NCBI GenBank assembly: GCA_949752735.1
Contig: OX457037.1
Coordinates: 20,725,039-20,789,038, forward strand
Direction of reading: 5' to 3'
Origin: Lumbricus terrestris
Lineage: Eukaryota; Annelida; Clitellata; Crassiclitellata; Lumbricidae
DNA length: 64,000 bases
The position numbers and the translations under genes are program-made. The notes under the pieces were generated by a model. It was not told the DNA's origin. It saw nothing but the letters and a program-made list of their open reading frames with translations, and did not search any database. Positions 31,504 through 43,844 of this stretch are shown here, piece by piece (position 1 is the stretch's first letter; every line of letters begins with the position of its first letter).

Positions 31504-31850
31504 GGTTCCACGACAACTGGTTCACCGACAACTGGTTCAACGACAATTGGTCCACGGACAATTTGTTCACCGACAACTGGTTCACGACAATTATTACGCG
31601 ACATTATTATTGGAGCTGGATTGATGAAAATATTCTTGATCAAACTAGAGCTGGATTGATGAAAATATTCTTGCTTAAATTGGAGCTTGATTGGTAAAAA
31701 TGTTCTTGCTTAAACTGAAGCTGTATTGATGAAGATGTTCTTGCTTAAATTGGAACTGGATTGATGAAAAGCGCTCGTGAAATGGAAACTGGATATTGTT
31801 ATTTTTATATCTGAAATAGAAGCGGGACTAATTAATAAAATGCAGTGGAT
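31504..31850 (+). mobile_element. Single arm of a foldback element (gacaactggttc family)
   Basis: It opens ggttccacgacaactggttc and has about six 15-bp units of gacaactggttcacc. An inner array follows with units containing agctggattgatgaaaat. The opening is nearly the same as the right arm of the 23747-24351 element, so the families are close. The preceding nine bases (ctctcagag) are not found again downstream, so the second arm is missing. Confidence 0.75.
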
Positions 31851-31861
31851 GCAGTTTTAAA

Positions 31862-32300
31862 GCCGAGTATAAGGCGGATTCGGCGAGGGTCGTGGATGCT
31901 TGGGTGATGGTCAACCGAGAATGCGTTGATGAGTGAGCTGAATGGAGTTGTGTAGGGTACGAACAAGAGGGACCCAAGTCAAGAACAGAACCTTGAAGAA
32001 CACAAGTGAGACCGTGAGAGGGATGAGGTTCCGGATGGTTTAACAGAGAATTAACGGGATGAGAGATATGATTTAATCCAGATGAGAGCAGTATCAGTAA
32101 AGTCGAACCAGGAAGACAGTCTTTGGAGTATTATCTGGTGATCAATGGTGTCGAAAGCAGCAGAAATATCAAGAATGCAAAGACAGGAAACTTGCTGATG
32201 TGGAATGACAGAGACAAGTTTATTGTACATATGGAAGCAATTTCAGCAATTAGCAGATTGCGTTAGTGCCATGGGAGTTGTTCAGCAGTTTGAAGAAATT
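31862..32300 (-). pseudogene. LINE reverse transcriptase fragment (CR1/L2-like)
   Basis: On the minus strand the translation gives ILDISAAFDTIDHQILLQRL and then WIKSYLSSR and VLGP-like words, with frameshifts between them. AFDTIDH is the first catalytic block of LINE polymerases. The YADD block and everything beyond are missing at the junction with the foldback arm near 31860. Confidence 0.75.
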
Positions 32301-34335
32301 AAAATAATGTAAAGAAGGTAGGCCTATCATAAATTGCGAAGAATTTGTTGTCAGGTCATAGGGCAGGTAGGAGTAATATGGACATATCAAATAGCCTGCC
32401 GCGACCTACGGAGGCGCCACTGACTGTATTTCATATAACAGCTAAAAGATTGTTTACATTTTTGTTAACTTGTCTGTTTCATGCAAAAAATAATAAAATA
32501 TCGTTTGATATTTTAGATATGTTCTTCCAGAACGCGCAATATTGTGTATCATATTGCAAATGGTCAGCGTATCGTGGATGCAGTTGTAAAGGGATGTGCT
32601 GCGAATGTTATTGTTCCGTGGGCGTCCCCACATGTGAGAATCGAAAGCAAATTTATGATTTCTAACTTTGTACCAGAAAACATTTGAATAAAAAGGACCA
32701 ACTATTTGACATCATTTAATCGTTGAGAAATGCGTAGGCTTAAGTTAACAGTATGGCTTATAATGTGGGAAGTAGTTATGCATGGGCGGGTACTACCTCA
32801 GCTAAAAATAGATTTACGCTGGTTACTTGCTCTACATAGCTTCTACACTGGTTCCAGGATGTTAGAAGTGCACAGCCTGGGACCGGGGCCGCCGGAAATG
32901 ACCCCAAGGCCACCGGAACTCCGCAACAACACCTAGCCTGACTCTCTACTTCAACATAGGACACATACACCGTTTGATGTGCTCGCTCCCTGCACTGGCT
33001 CCCCGCACTGACTTCGGAAGAACTGCAGCCCTAATTTGCTTAGCATCCCTATTTTCTAACCCTTGATAGGAAGTGCAACATTGCAGATCAAACCTAATCT
33101 GTGTAACAATCAAACTATGGAACCCTACTTTGCTTAGCAACTTTGCTCTCTAACCCTAGCCTGTGGATAGGAAGTGTGGTATTGCCCTACTCTGCGTAAC
33201 AGGCATGCTCTAGAATTCAACATGATTTAGTATTTGTGTTCTGGAATTAAAGTTTTTATTAGTTGGTGTGGAAGAAAATATATATTATACCACGCAAATG
33301 AAGAGCATGGAGAATGTGTCATGCAAACTATTGGTTTATGAGGGATTGGGGAAAAACACAGAATCATCAATATCATATTTAAATTTCTATACAACAACTA
33401 GCTGGGGTACACGGCATTGCCCGGGAAATTTAGGATTCGACCCGCTCCCGGCCACGACCCACCACACCGACTCATCCTCACTACACCCCACCACACTCCG
33501 ACACCCACCGGTACGCCACCCGTGAAATTTGAGTTTTCGGGAAAATTTTCTCCCCCAGGCCCCCACACCCCTTCCCATGGCAACGTGCGGTCACGCAGGT
33601 ACCCGTTTCTTTATAAATAACCTGATCATACCTCGCATTTATTTTATTGCTAAAAATATATTTGAGGCTCCTCTTTGTATATGCTCCATGGCCAAAGGCA
33701 TTTCCCATCTTTCCCAGAGCTGTACGACAGCGTATGGTTTTCATACTAAGCTTGGCCAAAAAATGACGTCAGAATGACGTCAACGGCAACAGGCTGTTAC
33801 TGAGAAATGATTAAAATACGGTGACGCAATTGCAGCGATATAGGCTAGCGCATACATTAACATGGCGAAATTTAAAATGTCTGTATTTTAAAAGTTCAAG
33901 TGACTAAATAAATAGCTGAAAATAGCGTACTTGGGTAGTTCTGGTGAACGTCTATCTAAATGCAATGTTTCAGGTCAGTAGCTGCAAAACTGTGAGCGTG
34001 CATCGGGGCCAAATATACGCACATCCATTCTTTTAGATATAGATATTTAAGCATATGCATCGTTAAATAGCAAAACAGTGGGTAGTCACTTTTTGTCACC
34101 GACAAACAATATACATCGAATAAACTGATAACTGTGGATTATCATATGCACATTCGAATAATAATTAGTTGTATGCCCAGTTCGATGAGTTGATATCCAG
34201 TAATCAGACTTAACAGAGTCGCCATCCAGCATGCCCATCGCAACAATATTGAAGTAGGACTTAGTGCCCAAATATTAAAATCAAACACGATATATACACG
34301 ACAGTGGGTTAGAAGTACAAATATTATTGAAGGAC
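32301..34335. other. No gene recognised over about 2 kb
   Basis: A 106-codon plus-strand frame at 32345-32665 is cysteine-rich toward its end (CSCKGMCCECYCS) but matches nothing I know. Sequence at 33410-33600, with ggggtacacggcattgcccg and cccatggcaacgtg, looks like the end of a dispersed repeat of unknown class. The rest is AT-rich. Confidence 0.35.
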
Positions 34336-35330
34336 CTAGCATTTAAGCAACACATGGCCGTAGGCAAGCGAATCTAGATTATTTATCAGATATCTCTTGT
34401 CGTCGTGCGGCGAAAGAGCAGATTTTGATATTTCGGCGGTATGTAATTGATGTTTAACGCTTCGAATTGTATAAAATGTTGCTGTCGTCTTTTTTTCGTC
34501 GAACACAGAGTTTGCGTATTCTCGTTGCCGTATGTAAGTGGACACGCACGACTTTTTCACACCTTTGGCAGTCTTCTTTTCGTAATTTTTGGGGAGCAAA
34601 AGACTGTACATTTTTTACCGCAACCCCGCAAATTCCAAAGGTGGTTCCCCATTCGACACGTCTTTGAATTTTCCGATCACTTTCGCATTAGAGTTGCTAT
34701 GCAGAAAGTGATCAGCGGAGTAGTCGGATGTATCGTATTCGGTCAGATTTTGACGCATGTCCAAATACACATCAGCGGTCCGAATATGATAGCACAAACT
34801 GTACGTGTCCGTGAATAATAATTTCGCTCTTTCACCGTACAACTTCTGTATCTGATCGTAGTGAAAACGGTACATATGCAGCTTAGAGATATCCAAAATA
34901 CACATTCCTGCGTATATAGGCTTGTTAAACATCACATCGGCCTTTATCATTTTGATGGCGGTAAGGTATTCATTTATAATGTTGAACTACTGGAATGTCG
35001 GTCGAACTATGTGACGTTTCGCTTGCCTCTCGTTCATCACTAATCTTACATTGAAATGTTTGCGATTGTTCTGCATCGTATTACCATAGTCGGAGTTATT
35101 CATTAATTTGAATAAATCTTTCTCGAACGAATTAGCGGTCACCTGTCGCTTAGCGGTGTTAAATTCAAGGTATGGCTTCAACCACCGAGATTGGTCAAAT
35201 TCAAGCATTTTATGAATTTTGGTAATTGTAAGCCCCATTGCCACGTAGAACTGCAAATTTCTGTAATGTAGGACTGTATCGTACCCGGCTAATATTCCTT
35301 TCACAGGCCCCTCTGCCTTCGACTGCTCTA
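34336..35330 (-). pseudogene. Polinton/Maverick DNA polymerase B C-terminal fragment
   Basis: Three stretches in one minus-strand frame make a protein-primed type B polymerase palm and thumb. Visible motifs are LHYRNLQFYVAMG, LEFDQSRWLKPY, KLMNNSDYGNTM and LLFTDTYSLCY, followed by a KYEKKTAKG-like basic stretch. Two in-frame stops (34987-34989 and 34615-34617) break it. The catalytic DTDS box reads DTYS, so the second catalytic Asp is lost. The exonuclease and N-terminal domains are absent, with the upstream end lost near 35340-35390. In a living element this enzyme would copy the transposon DNA. This is a dead remnant. Confidence 0.88.
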
Positions 35331-35431
35331 TGGTATTGGACCTAAATGCTGTGTCCAGACCACCATCCGTCTTCTCTTCAAGTATGTCACGTTCACTTTT
35401 TTAGCAATAATCTTCTTTGAACGTCACCTTT

Positions 35432-37132
35432 TTAATGCATTGCTTTCTCAACGTCACCAGTGACTGCCTCCTTATTATCATCGCACCTTGTGACATCATC
35501 CTCATGGGTATTCACTCCAACGTCCTGGACTCTGAATTTATTTATACACCCAAATCTTTTTGGTTTCTTCTCGTATAAACCTGGATCTACTATCAGCTCT
35601 TTGACGAAGTTCTTTATCACTAATGCCTCTGCTTTCCCTTCAAATTCTTTACTCTTGATGTCAATTAAAGCTGTTGGGTACTTTACTTTGGTTCCATTAG
35701 CAAAGCTGCAAACCATTTTACGTCCAGTACACTGGTAGGCCCTAAGGTTTCTCTAAACCCTTTCTGATGGCAACACATGTTGCACTCGAATCATTTAGTG
35801 CACTCACCTTATTTCCATTCACCAACACCATGCTCGTATATGCCCTCAACGTTTCTTCTCCTTCAGCTTCATAGCACGATATGGTAACTTCATGTTCCAC
35901 ACCTTCCTCTTCTCTATCTTCAACACACTGCATAGTGACGACCGTATGTGACCTTGCACCTAGTCCAATCCTATCAAATTTTGATGCGTAGTGTAAAGTA
36001 GATCCGCAATGGAAGCAGCCTTCTCTTGGGTTTTCTCTACCAATTTCCTCCGTTTACCCTTCCAGAAATCCCATTCATTATTAAACCGACCTCTATCTTC
36101 GAAACTGTCCTGTTCTCTGTTCTTGTTCCGTCCAAGACTACTACTTCTATTCTCACTATTACTCCTTGCAAATTCTCTAGAACGACCATCATGTTCATTG
36201 TCTACTTTCCTATGAACTACTGTCCACTTCCTCTCGCTAATTACTCTATCCTCCACATAATTCTGTGCTTTTTCTAGCAATGTTTCCAAATCCACCTTTC
36301 CTTTCTCTTTGACAAGGCATCTCATCTCATCATCGCATGTCACTAAGAACTGATAACGCAATACCAGTGTCTCCAGTCCTTTATAATCATTCTTGAATCC
36401 GGCCATTGCCAACCATTGCTTCAAATACCGTCTCAATCTCAGCATACTGAGGTACAGTTTCATCTATGTCACGTTCAGAAGAACGAAACTTCCTTTTATA
36501 TCCGTTTTCCGTGAGCTGGAATCGTTTCAACAGTTCCTCTTTTAATTTCTTGTAATCTTGTGCCTCATCTACTTCCAACCTCTCGAAAACTTGTAATGCC
36601 TTTCCGTCTAGGGATTTTACTAGTGTTAATGCCCACATTCTTCTGGAACTTCGTATGCCATGCAGGTTCTCTCAAACCGTAGTAAATAAGCATCAAGATA
36701 ATATCTGTCTTCCCTAAATACTGGCATCTTCACATTCTTGGCATTATTATTCTGTCAACTGGTTTCCCTACTAAAACCATTTACGATCCAATCGTTTCTA
36801 TCGCCATGTCGCCTATCTTGTTCCATTTTTAGTTCCAGTTCTTTAAGTTTTATAGTTTTCTGGTTGTCGAGTTCAATCATTTTTAGATTGGCTTCTCTCT
36901 CCTCAGAACACCTCTTTTCTTCTCCTTGTTTGTCAGCTTCAGCTATCACTTCTTGCCGTCGTTCTCTTTCTCGTTCCGAAATTAATTTCTCTTTTTCGTA
37001 ATCAGTCAGTAATCCTGCTTGTTTAAAGGCCTTGCTTTCTTCTTGTCTCTCTCTGACAAAATCTCTAAGCCCTTGATCCGAATACCCAATATCCGATCCA
37101 ATTTTTACCTACTTTGAGTACTCTGCAGCCAT
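35432..37132 (-). pseudogene. LTR-retrotransposon gag-protease pseudogene
   Basis: From 37132 downward the minus strand first encodes a Lys/Glu-rich coiled coil (KLKELELKMEQDRRHGDRN). It then gives MPVFREDRYYLDAYLLRF and a SCAN-like capsid segment with KSLDGKALQVFERL and ELLKRFQLTENGYKRKF, then an Arg/Ser/Glu-rich tail. From 35933 to 35432 comes a protease-like part: SALNDSSATCVAIRKGL, where DSG-A would be expected, and then DPGLYEKKPKRFG. Several frameshifts and an early stop after the first seven codons show decay. Reverse transcriptase is absent because the polymerase remnant of a different element starts just downstream. Confidence 0.75.
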
Positions 37133-37673
37133 TGTCAAAGATTGATTATTTTATAAGCAGGTCTGCGCTACAAAAAATTCCAAAGCGCTATTTATGTTTT
37201 CGCGGTGAATCACTTCAACCCATCGATATTAATAGACCTGGATTGCGCTTAGTCTATGCTCGCTGCACAGAAATGTGTGGTCGGCGGACAGACAATCGAG
37301 ATCTATTTTTAGATCATGCCGCCATCTTAAAGCTACAGGGGGTTCAGATGTGCGCTTGATATCCTGATGTCTCGATTAAAACCTTCGGTTACAGAACGTT
37401 TCCAAATTCATTTCAAACTTACCAACCTTTAGTTGTTACTTAGTTATCATACTACGACTTGAACAAATTATTATGTGTTGTTACCCCGTAGGCTTTTTGC
37501 AAGACTCCAAAAACAGCGACCTGACCAGTGCCGACTTCATTTAGGAAGCTTATATTATAGCACCGATATTTCAGCTGGTCTCTTTGGCACAATTTCTGTG
37601 GACGTTGAGTTTTCCGAATATGCATTCATTAACTCCAGAATGTATATAACGCTTCTTTGAGGGACTGCTCTGA

Positions 37674-37865
37674 AGTTTGTATGCATACTTGTTATAGCGC
37701 CCCTTCAAGCTCACTACTCGGAGGCGCTCCCGTCTACAGCGCGGACACTGCATTGGAGTTTCACGCGAAAGCGCTGAGCAATTACGAGTGAAGGAATTGC
37801 CCAAGATCCCTACGCGGAGACATGAAGCGGATTCGAACCTGCAACCCGTGCTCCCGACTCTAGCA
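37674..37865 (-). mobile_element. tRNA-derived SINE, minus orientation
   Basis: It shares with 38215-38424 and 57836-58035 the words cttgttatagcgcc, gcggacactg, agtttcacgc, gcgctgagcaattg and gtgaagga. A B box is seen on the minus strand as ggttcgaatcc. The tRNA head is truncated. Confidence 0.7.
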
Positions 37866-38090
37866 TGGTGTTGGGCTCAGTAAAAAATGTCTCGGTAGGA
37901 GCCCCAGGAAACAGACGTAGCTCCTGTGGAGCACATTCCAGACAACAGGCCACCACGAAAAAGGCTAAATTCTGCATGGTTGCAGTTTGCCTAATTATGG
38001 AAGTGGGGAACAAATCTCCGCCATGGTAGAAATTTGGTGTGGAGGCTATTTGCATGACTGCAAGGCCAGGCTATTGTGCCTCATTGTATC
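37866..38090 (-). pseudogene. LINE 3' end fragment
   Basis: The minus-strand peptide PQELRLFPGAPTETF corresponds to the PQELRLLPGVITETF of the LINE at 11545-12069. It is truncated and frameshifted. Confidence 0.6.
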
Positions 38091-38214
38091 GAAGCCCTTC
38101 TAAAAATGTAGACATTAAGTGTTACTGTCATGGTACTCCTAAATATAGCAAAGCATGGGCTATAGTTCTTCCTACCCCCAAAGTCCTAACCTGCGTCTCA
38201 CAGTGATGGGTTGG

Positions 38215-38424
38215 GGTATGTATGTATGTGCACTTGTTATAGCGCCCCTTCAAGCTCAGAGGCGCTCCCGAATGCAGAGCGGACACTGCTTCGGAGTTTC
38301 ACGCCGAAGCGCTGAGCAATTGTGAGTGAAGGACTTGCCCAAGGTCCGTACGCGGCGAGGTGGATTCGAACCTCGAACCTTCCGGCTTCAAGGCAACGAC
38401 GCCACCACTACACCACCGCGCCCC
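38215..38424 (-). mobile_element. tRNA-derived SINE with a complete head, minus orientation
   Basis: On the minus strand the head begins ggcgcggtggtgtagtggtg (A box tggtgtagtgg) and has the B box ggttcgaatcc about 45 bases later. The body with aagtccttcactcac and gcgtgaaactccgaagcag follows, and the 3' end is ggcgctataacaagtgcac. It is the best-preserved copy of the family in the window. Positions 38430-39288 after it carry no recognised feature. Confidence 0.82.
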
Positions 38425-39288
38425 ACAAACAGCTAAGTAGAAAATTGCCTAGTGGCAAAAACAGTGGCGAAAAACTCTGACGGAAGTGATTCACGGGGTG
38501 GACAGGCTCACCGGAAACCCTGACAAACAGCTGGCAAACGCAAAAGGCAGGTGCTGGAAGGGTACCCAAGGCCGTAGCAATAGGATGGGGGTTTAACAAT
38601 AAGAGAGAGGAATGGTCACCACCTGGAAAACATACCAAGAAACCTCAAAATGACTATGCACCTAAATAAAAAAGTGGGCTCCAAGTCAGATTATCCCTGG
38701 GAAGTCAAAGTCCTCACCACTACTCCTCAGCTGCACCAGAGTGTAAGGTGACAGGACGTAGATCCATGGACTTATGGGGGGAATTAACCCGCATACCTTG
38801 CGAATCACGGTTCTTTTCCTTTGTAGAGGATATAATCTTCTAAGGAGTGCCAGGATCACCCAGGCGACTGTTTCCTATATCAGCTATCTGCTTATCAGGC
38901 ATGTAGCAACACACACATTAAATCGGCTTAGCCAATAACTTGTGAATTTATTACAGGATATAATTAACATACAAAAACATTGCTTACAATTGTTTAAAAC
39001 TGCTCTCTTTGCATGTAAAACAAAGTGCTCTTTAATTAAATCAACAAATTGCTAATTAACAATTTGAAATATTACAATGGTCACTTAAAGACACATAAAT
39101 CTCAACATCAACTAAATTATGTAATTGCAATAATATTAGCATTATATTACAATATTCATTTCCTAATTCAAGGACACTTGCACAAATAAAGTTACAGAAG
39201 CTTAGCAAAACATAAGCTTAACAGACTAATTGTTCCATGAGAATAAAAGAAATTCTATAAGCATAGTTGATCAAACAATAATTATTTC

Positions 39289-40645
39289 TCACTGATGCTT
39301 AAACAGAACGAGCTTTGTCAGCTGTTTACGAATCATTGGTCCAGTTATTTGGACAGTTTTCTGCTTGGCCAGATGATGCATTCGGATAGTGCAATAGCAG
39401 CTGCTAATGCACTTGATTAAATAAAACACATGATTGTTGTTTCCTTGAGGAAGCAAAGCTTTATTTGGTTGGTTTAACAAATGACAAAGGGATTCCAATG
39501 TATCAGACAAAACGACGAACTCCATTTCTTGGCTTAATTTCCTCTGTGGAATCCACTGTTGCAATATTCAATGAACTGGTTGGAAAACCAACTCTCCTCT
39601 TAAATATCTGTTGACATACAAATTAAGTCAGGACCACTTGGAACTCTTTTTTGGTGCAGTTAGATCTTCTTGCGGCTCCAATAATAATCCTACAGTTCAC
39701 CTGTTTACTGCAGCATATAAGAGATTATTGATGCGTCACAATGTAGAAAGTGGCTTGGGAAAAGATTTGTGAAGAAACCGAGAAGTGTTTTCTGCGAATG
39801 CATAATACTCTTGGCAATAAACTACCACGGACCAAGCATTTTGTACGTACTGTTTGCACCGTTGTCCTGGCAGAGGTTGGGTTGCATTGTTTTGCTTGTT
39901 TGAATGACCACATGTTTGATAGCACACCCACTGGAAAGCCAAGCTCGGGGCACCGGCTTATTCACGAGCGCTGACACTCCCCTATCAGCCGAGCGTAGGG
40001 ACCGACCAGTCCGAGTACTTGACACAGGCCGACAATGACCTTAAGCTTTCCATCACAGAGGGCCACCCAGTGAAGGGGGTTAGCGAATCCCCTGAGTATG
40101 GTGAACTGAGTGGGGGGGGAGTAAACCCGGAAATTTCACCATTTTCACAGCTTCACAACAGTTGCACAGCTATTCACCTAAACCTTGCAGCTGGACAGAG
40201 TACCAATAGGACCAACCAACCCAGCACTCGCCGGCTCCCCCCAGGGGCTGTGCGGTACGTTGGTTTTCACACGTGTGGGGCGGGATGACGGATTGGCTTC
40301 CAAACTGCTTCATTAGAAGACCTCATTGGAGCATTGAAACCCTTGCCCAGAGGATTGCGGGAATTAAGAATATCAAACAAATGATCAATAACACGCAAAA
40401 AGTGAACCGCAGCCTCAGATTCAATAAAATGAACAAGTTTCAAATTCTCACGACAAAAATCAATGGCATCAGCTACACTGGCACTCAGTGTTTGAGCAGC
40501 TAAATTGACCTTCATCTTCTGCCGATTCCACATCATGTGAGCAGATTTTAACTTAGTGCCAATTCGCAAACCCTCAGTCTCCTGTAATTTGTGCAGCTGC
40601 TCAATATAATTCCAGTTAATTTTACGACCCTGTTGATCTTTAAGA
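39289..40645 (-). pseudogene. P-element (THAP9-like) transposase remnant, interrupted
   Basis: The minus strand from 40645 encodes a segment with KINWNYIEQLHKLQE, KMKVNLAAQTLSASVADA and HFLRVIDHLFDILNSRNPLG. This order matches P-element/THAP9 transposases (GTP-binding insertion and following RNase H region). A 372-bp repeat interrupts it at 39928-40299. Downstream, 39564-39289 gives a Cys/Ile-rich stretch (VFYLIKCISSCYCTIRMHHL) that fits the C-terminal domain less certainly. The THAP finger and the first catalytic acids were not found. Confidence 0.65.
39928..40299 (+). repeat. 372-bp repeat, inverted copy of 53649-54020
   Basis: It runs from ccactggaaagccaagctcg to gggatgacggattggctt and is nearly identical, in reverse orientation, to 53649-54020. 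It includes gaccgaccagtccgagtac and cagctggacagagtacc. It splits the P-type transposase remnant. The two copies bracket 13.3 kb holding the second gypsy element and the long-TIR element. Confidence 0.88.
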
Positions 40646-42858
40646 ATTCCATAACATGCAAAGCAATAGGCAGCATATTCCTACCAATTCCAAATGACAA
40701 ACACAAAAACAACAAAATAACCTTAGAATGCAACTAATTTTATGTAACTCATAATCACGGTTTCTTCTAAGCTGAAATATTCTTCAGCATTTTATAAAGA
40801 TGGCGCCAGAAATAACTCAGAAGAAAATTAATGCCAGCTCAGGCAAATTAGCAAAATCATGCTACAGTTCATTACCGCTACAAGACAACAAACGTGTTAC
40901 GGAATCACAGCAACGTAGGCAAGTACTCAAAAGTCCATCGAGCACCGATTCAGAGTTTGACGTAACCAATCACGTTCCATGCGTAGAATGGAGTAAACAA
41001 GAACCTAGGAGTCAGGCCGGAAGAAAAAACAACAAAGCAACCACTAACGGCAATCATCACAGCTTTTCATAATCCAAATTCCATTTCGAATAGAACCACA
41101 AAGCGTACTCATCAGTTAACTGAAAATCTGTGCCGTGCTTTGATGACGTAGATACAGAGGTCTAACAACAAAACCCTTCATGTTCACCCGTGGCATCGAA
41201 CTTAGAAACCACTTCAAAGTTCAAACAGATGATGAAAGAAATCTGGACCATTCATTGCCAAAGAATGCTTCAGCAAATTCATCTCGCCGGAATCTTGTGA
41301 ATAAATTCAGAGCAGAATTCATGTCCTGTAAAAAACCCAGAACAGATTAATTATTATACCTTATAATATCTAATGAAACTCAACAGCTGTTAGCACTAAT
41401 AAACTTGAATGAAGGATGTGTTTACAGACAATACAGAATAACTGTAGAGTAGAAGATTAAACCTCACAATCAAAATCTAATCCTAAATATGACAAAACAT
41501 TAATGGTGCAGAACAATTGTGCATGAAGGACATGCTCAAGGCCCCTGCATATTAATTGCCTCACGCAAGGCTCAAAGCCACACCCTCTGCATTACACTCT
41601 AATCAATCGACCACTGCGCCACTTCTGAAAGATGTCTGGTTGCATTTTGTCATAAAAAAGAGTTTCCTTACTAGAATGTTTCTATGACTTTTATGGATTA
41701 ACATCTCTCTTTAGGTTCTCTGCCAAGTGGCAGGTCCAAACGTCCAATGTCTCCATCTTTCACGTTGTTGTGCCTTGTCCTTAAGTTCTCTGTAGCCCTT
41801 CTCCATCATCCCAACCAGCAGTTTTTGTCTAGATCTTCCTCTGCACCATTTCCCCTCCTTAACATAACTGTTGCTTCCCCTCCTTAACATAACTGTTGCC
41901 AATTTAGTGTTATATAGCAACTGTCCATATAGTTAAGCTACTTTTCCATATATAGTGGTGTTATGAAAATAATTTGAAAATGTTTATATTATATTTCTGA
42001 TTCTTTACCTTTTCTAGCTTAAACTGGTCGGTGACATTTTGTGTAATGAAAAGTCTCAGTTTCTTGCTGGGAATATTCATCTTCAGTTTGTATAGAAAAG
42101 CATCAAGGATTGAAAATAATCGTTCTTCGATCACTTTCGCAAATATCGTCACTTTTCCGACAATGGCACTGTGTAAAAATAACATAGTCATTTAAAGTCA
42201 GTTTCGTGAATGTAAGCACTGCAAACATAGGAAATGAACATGCAATGGAATATCATCCTTCAAATAAAACAGTTGTAACAGTTGTATTCTGACATTTTAA
42301 CATACAAAGAGAATAACAATAAAAACGAGCTGTACCTGCTGCATATATGCAGCTCATCTTTAATATATTGCGCAATTGGTGCCAGTGATGTCCTTTACTT
42401 CAACTGGGGTGACTGCTACTTCTTCATCCTCTGACCTTGTGCTCACAGATATGCAGAAAATAGACTTTGAAATATGAAACAGGAAAGTCACAGTCAATGC
42501 ATAATGAAAACGGTCTGCTCTTTTAAATTTAAGGAAATCAACTTGTGTCACTGCTACAGCTTTGATTAGCATAATGAATAATGTCAGCGATGCTGAAATG
42601 AATCAACATTTCTACCATTTGGCCGTGTTGCACAGCCAAACGATGCAATTGTGTATGGACACAAACACACACAATTAACCAGAAGCACCAGGAGACTCAA
42701 GCACCTCTGCAAGGAACGTGATACAAACTAATGTAACTATACAAATTATATAATTCAAGGCACTTCTTCATTGCAATATGGCTTAATGATGATGAAAAGT
42801 ATGAAGAGAAGCCTATTAGAGAAGAGTCATTGCTCCCAATGTAGTGATAATAATAGTC
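40646..42858. other. Mostly unassigned, small SINE and LINE traces
   Basis: A 90-codon plus-strand frame at 40800-41072 is Lys/Ser-rich and unrecognised. At 41520-41635 a degenerate tRNA-SINE (minus) shows atgaaggacatgctcaagg and cgaccactgcgcc. At 41711-41920 (minus) KEGKWCRGRSRQKLLVGM with a following RERWRHW resembles the basic tail of LINE ORF2 proteins. Nothing is seen from 41921 to 42858. Confidence 0.35.
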
Positions 42859-42862
42859 ATAT

Positions 42863-43662
42863 TGTGGAAAAACTTGAAGATTGCCTGCTGTGTTAGGGTG
42901 CGCTTGCTTTGCTCTCTCTGCTGTATCTACTTATTCAGCACACTAGCCTCCGTCTACTTATTCAGCACGTCTACTTATTCAGCATACCGTGGCCTATATC
43001 TACTTATTCAGCACACTAGCCTCCGTCTGGGAGGGTATAAATAGAGCAGAGAGCAATAGCGGGTGGTGTGTTTCTTCTTTGATAGAGTTTAGTCACGGTG
43101 TGTTTCTTCTTTGATAGAGTTTAGTCACGGTGTGTTTCTTCTTTGATAGAGTTTAGTCACGGTGTGTTTCTTCTTTGATAGAGTTTAGTCACGGTGTGTT
43201 TCTTCTTTGATAGAGTTTAGTCACGGTATGTTTCTTCTTTGATAGCGGATACGGTATGTTTCTTCTTTGATAGCAGATACGGTGTGTTTCTTCTTTGATA
43301 GAGTTTAGTCACGGAGCTGTGTCTTCTTCGATAGGGTCTTGGGCAGTTCCTAGAGCGCAGTGTTTTAGTCGGAGAGCTGTTCCTTCTTTGACAGAGTTTA
43401 GTCGCATTTAGTCGCGTCGCAGTGATCTAGCATTCAGTGTACAGTTTGATTAAGACGTTCGATTTCGCAGTTATTAAACACAGTTCGATCAAATGCAGTT
43501 CGTTTTAATTACAGTTCGTTTAAGTACAGTTAGCCTAAGCCTAGTCGGCTAGTCTTTAGTCCCCAGCTAAAGCCTTACCCCCGGACATCATCGAAAGACT
43601 TACACGGCTAGGGTTGGTGATCGGCCCCTGGTACTTTTCTGCCCAGCCCTAGTTCCGCGACA
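42863..43662 (+). repeat. 5' LTR, 800 bp, with two tandem arrays
   Basis: Array 1 (about 42916-43025) uses the 17-bp unit ctacttattcagcacgt with longer variants. Array 2 (about 43060-43315) uses the 32-bp unit that starts tgtgtttcttctttgatag, in the order five full, two 28-bp short, one full. Confidence 0.93.
43036..43043 (+). promoter_or_regulatory. TATA box of the LTR promoter
   Basis: tataaata within gggagggtataaatagagc, between the two tandem arrays. The same box lies at 48234-48241 in the 3' LTR. Transcription would start within array 2 about 25-30 bases downstream. Confidence 0.7.
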
Positions 43663-43844
43663 AATTGGTTACCAGTCGTGGGGTTTTTGAAATTCATCGA
43701 ACTTCTTGGAAAACTGGATTTTGGTTTTGTTCGTTTCATCTTCGAAGAAACTAGTTCAAGAAGTTGGGGGTTTTGTTACATTTGTCGGACTGCTACAAAC
43801 TGTTACACGGAAGCGGGAGCTGATTTGATTCTGGACTGACAACG

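Noticed and set aside
38350..38424. tRNA gene at a tRNA-like head with A and B boxes
   Set aside because: It is the head of a repeated SINE with a conserved non-tRNA body; no full cloverleaf is seen.
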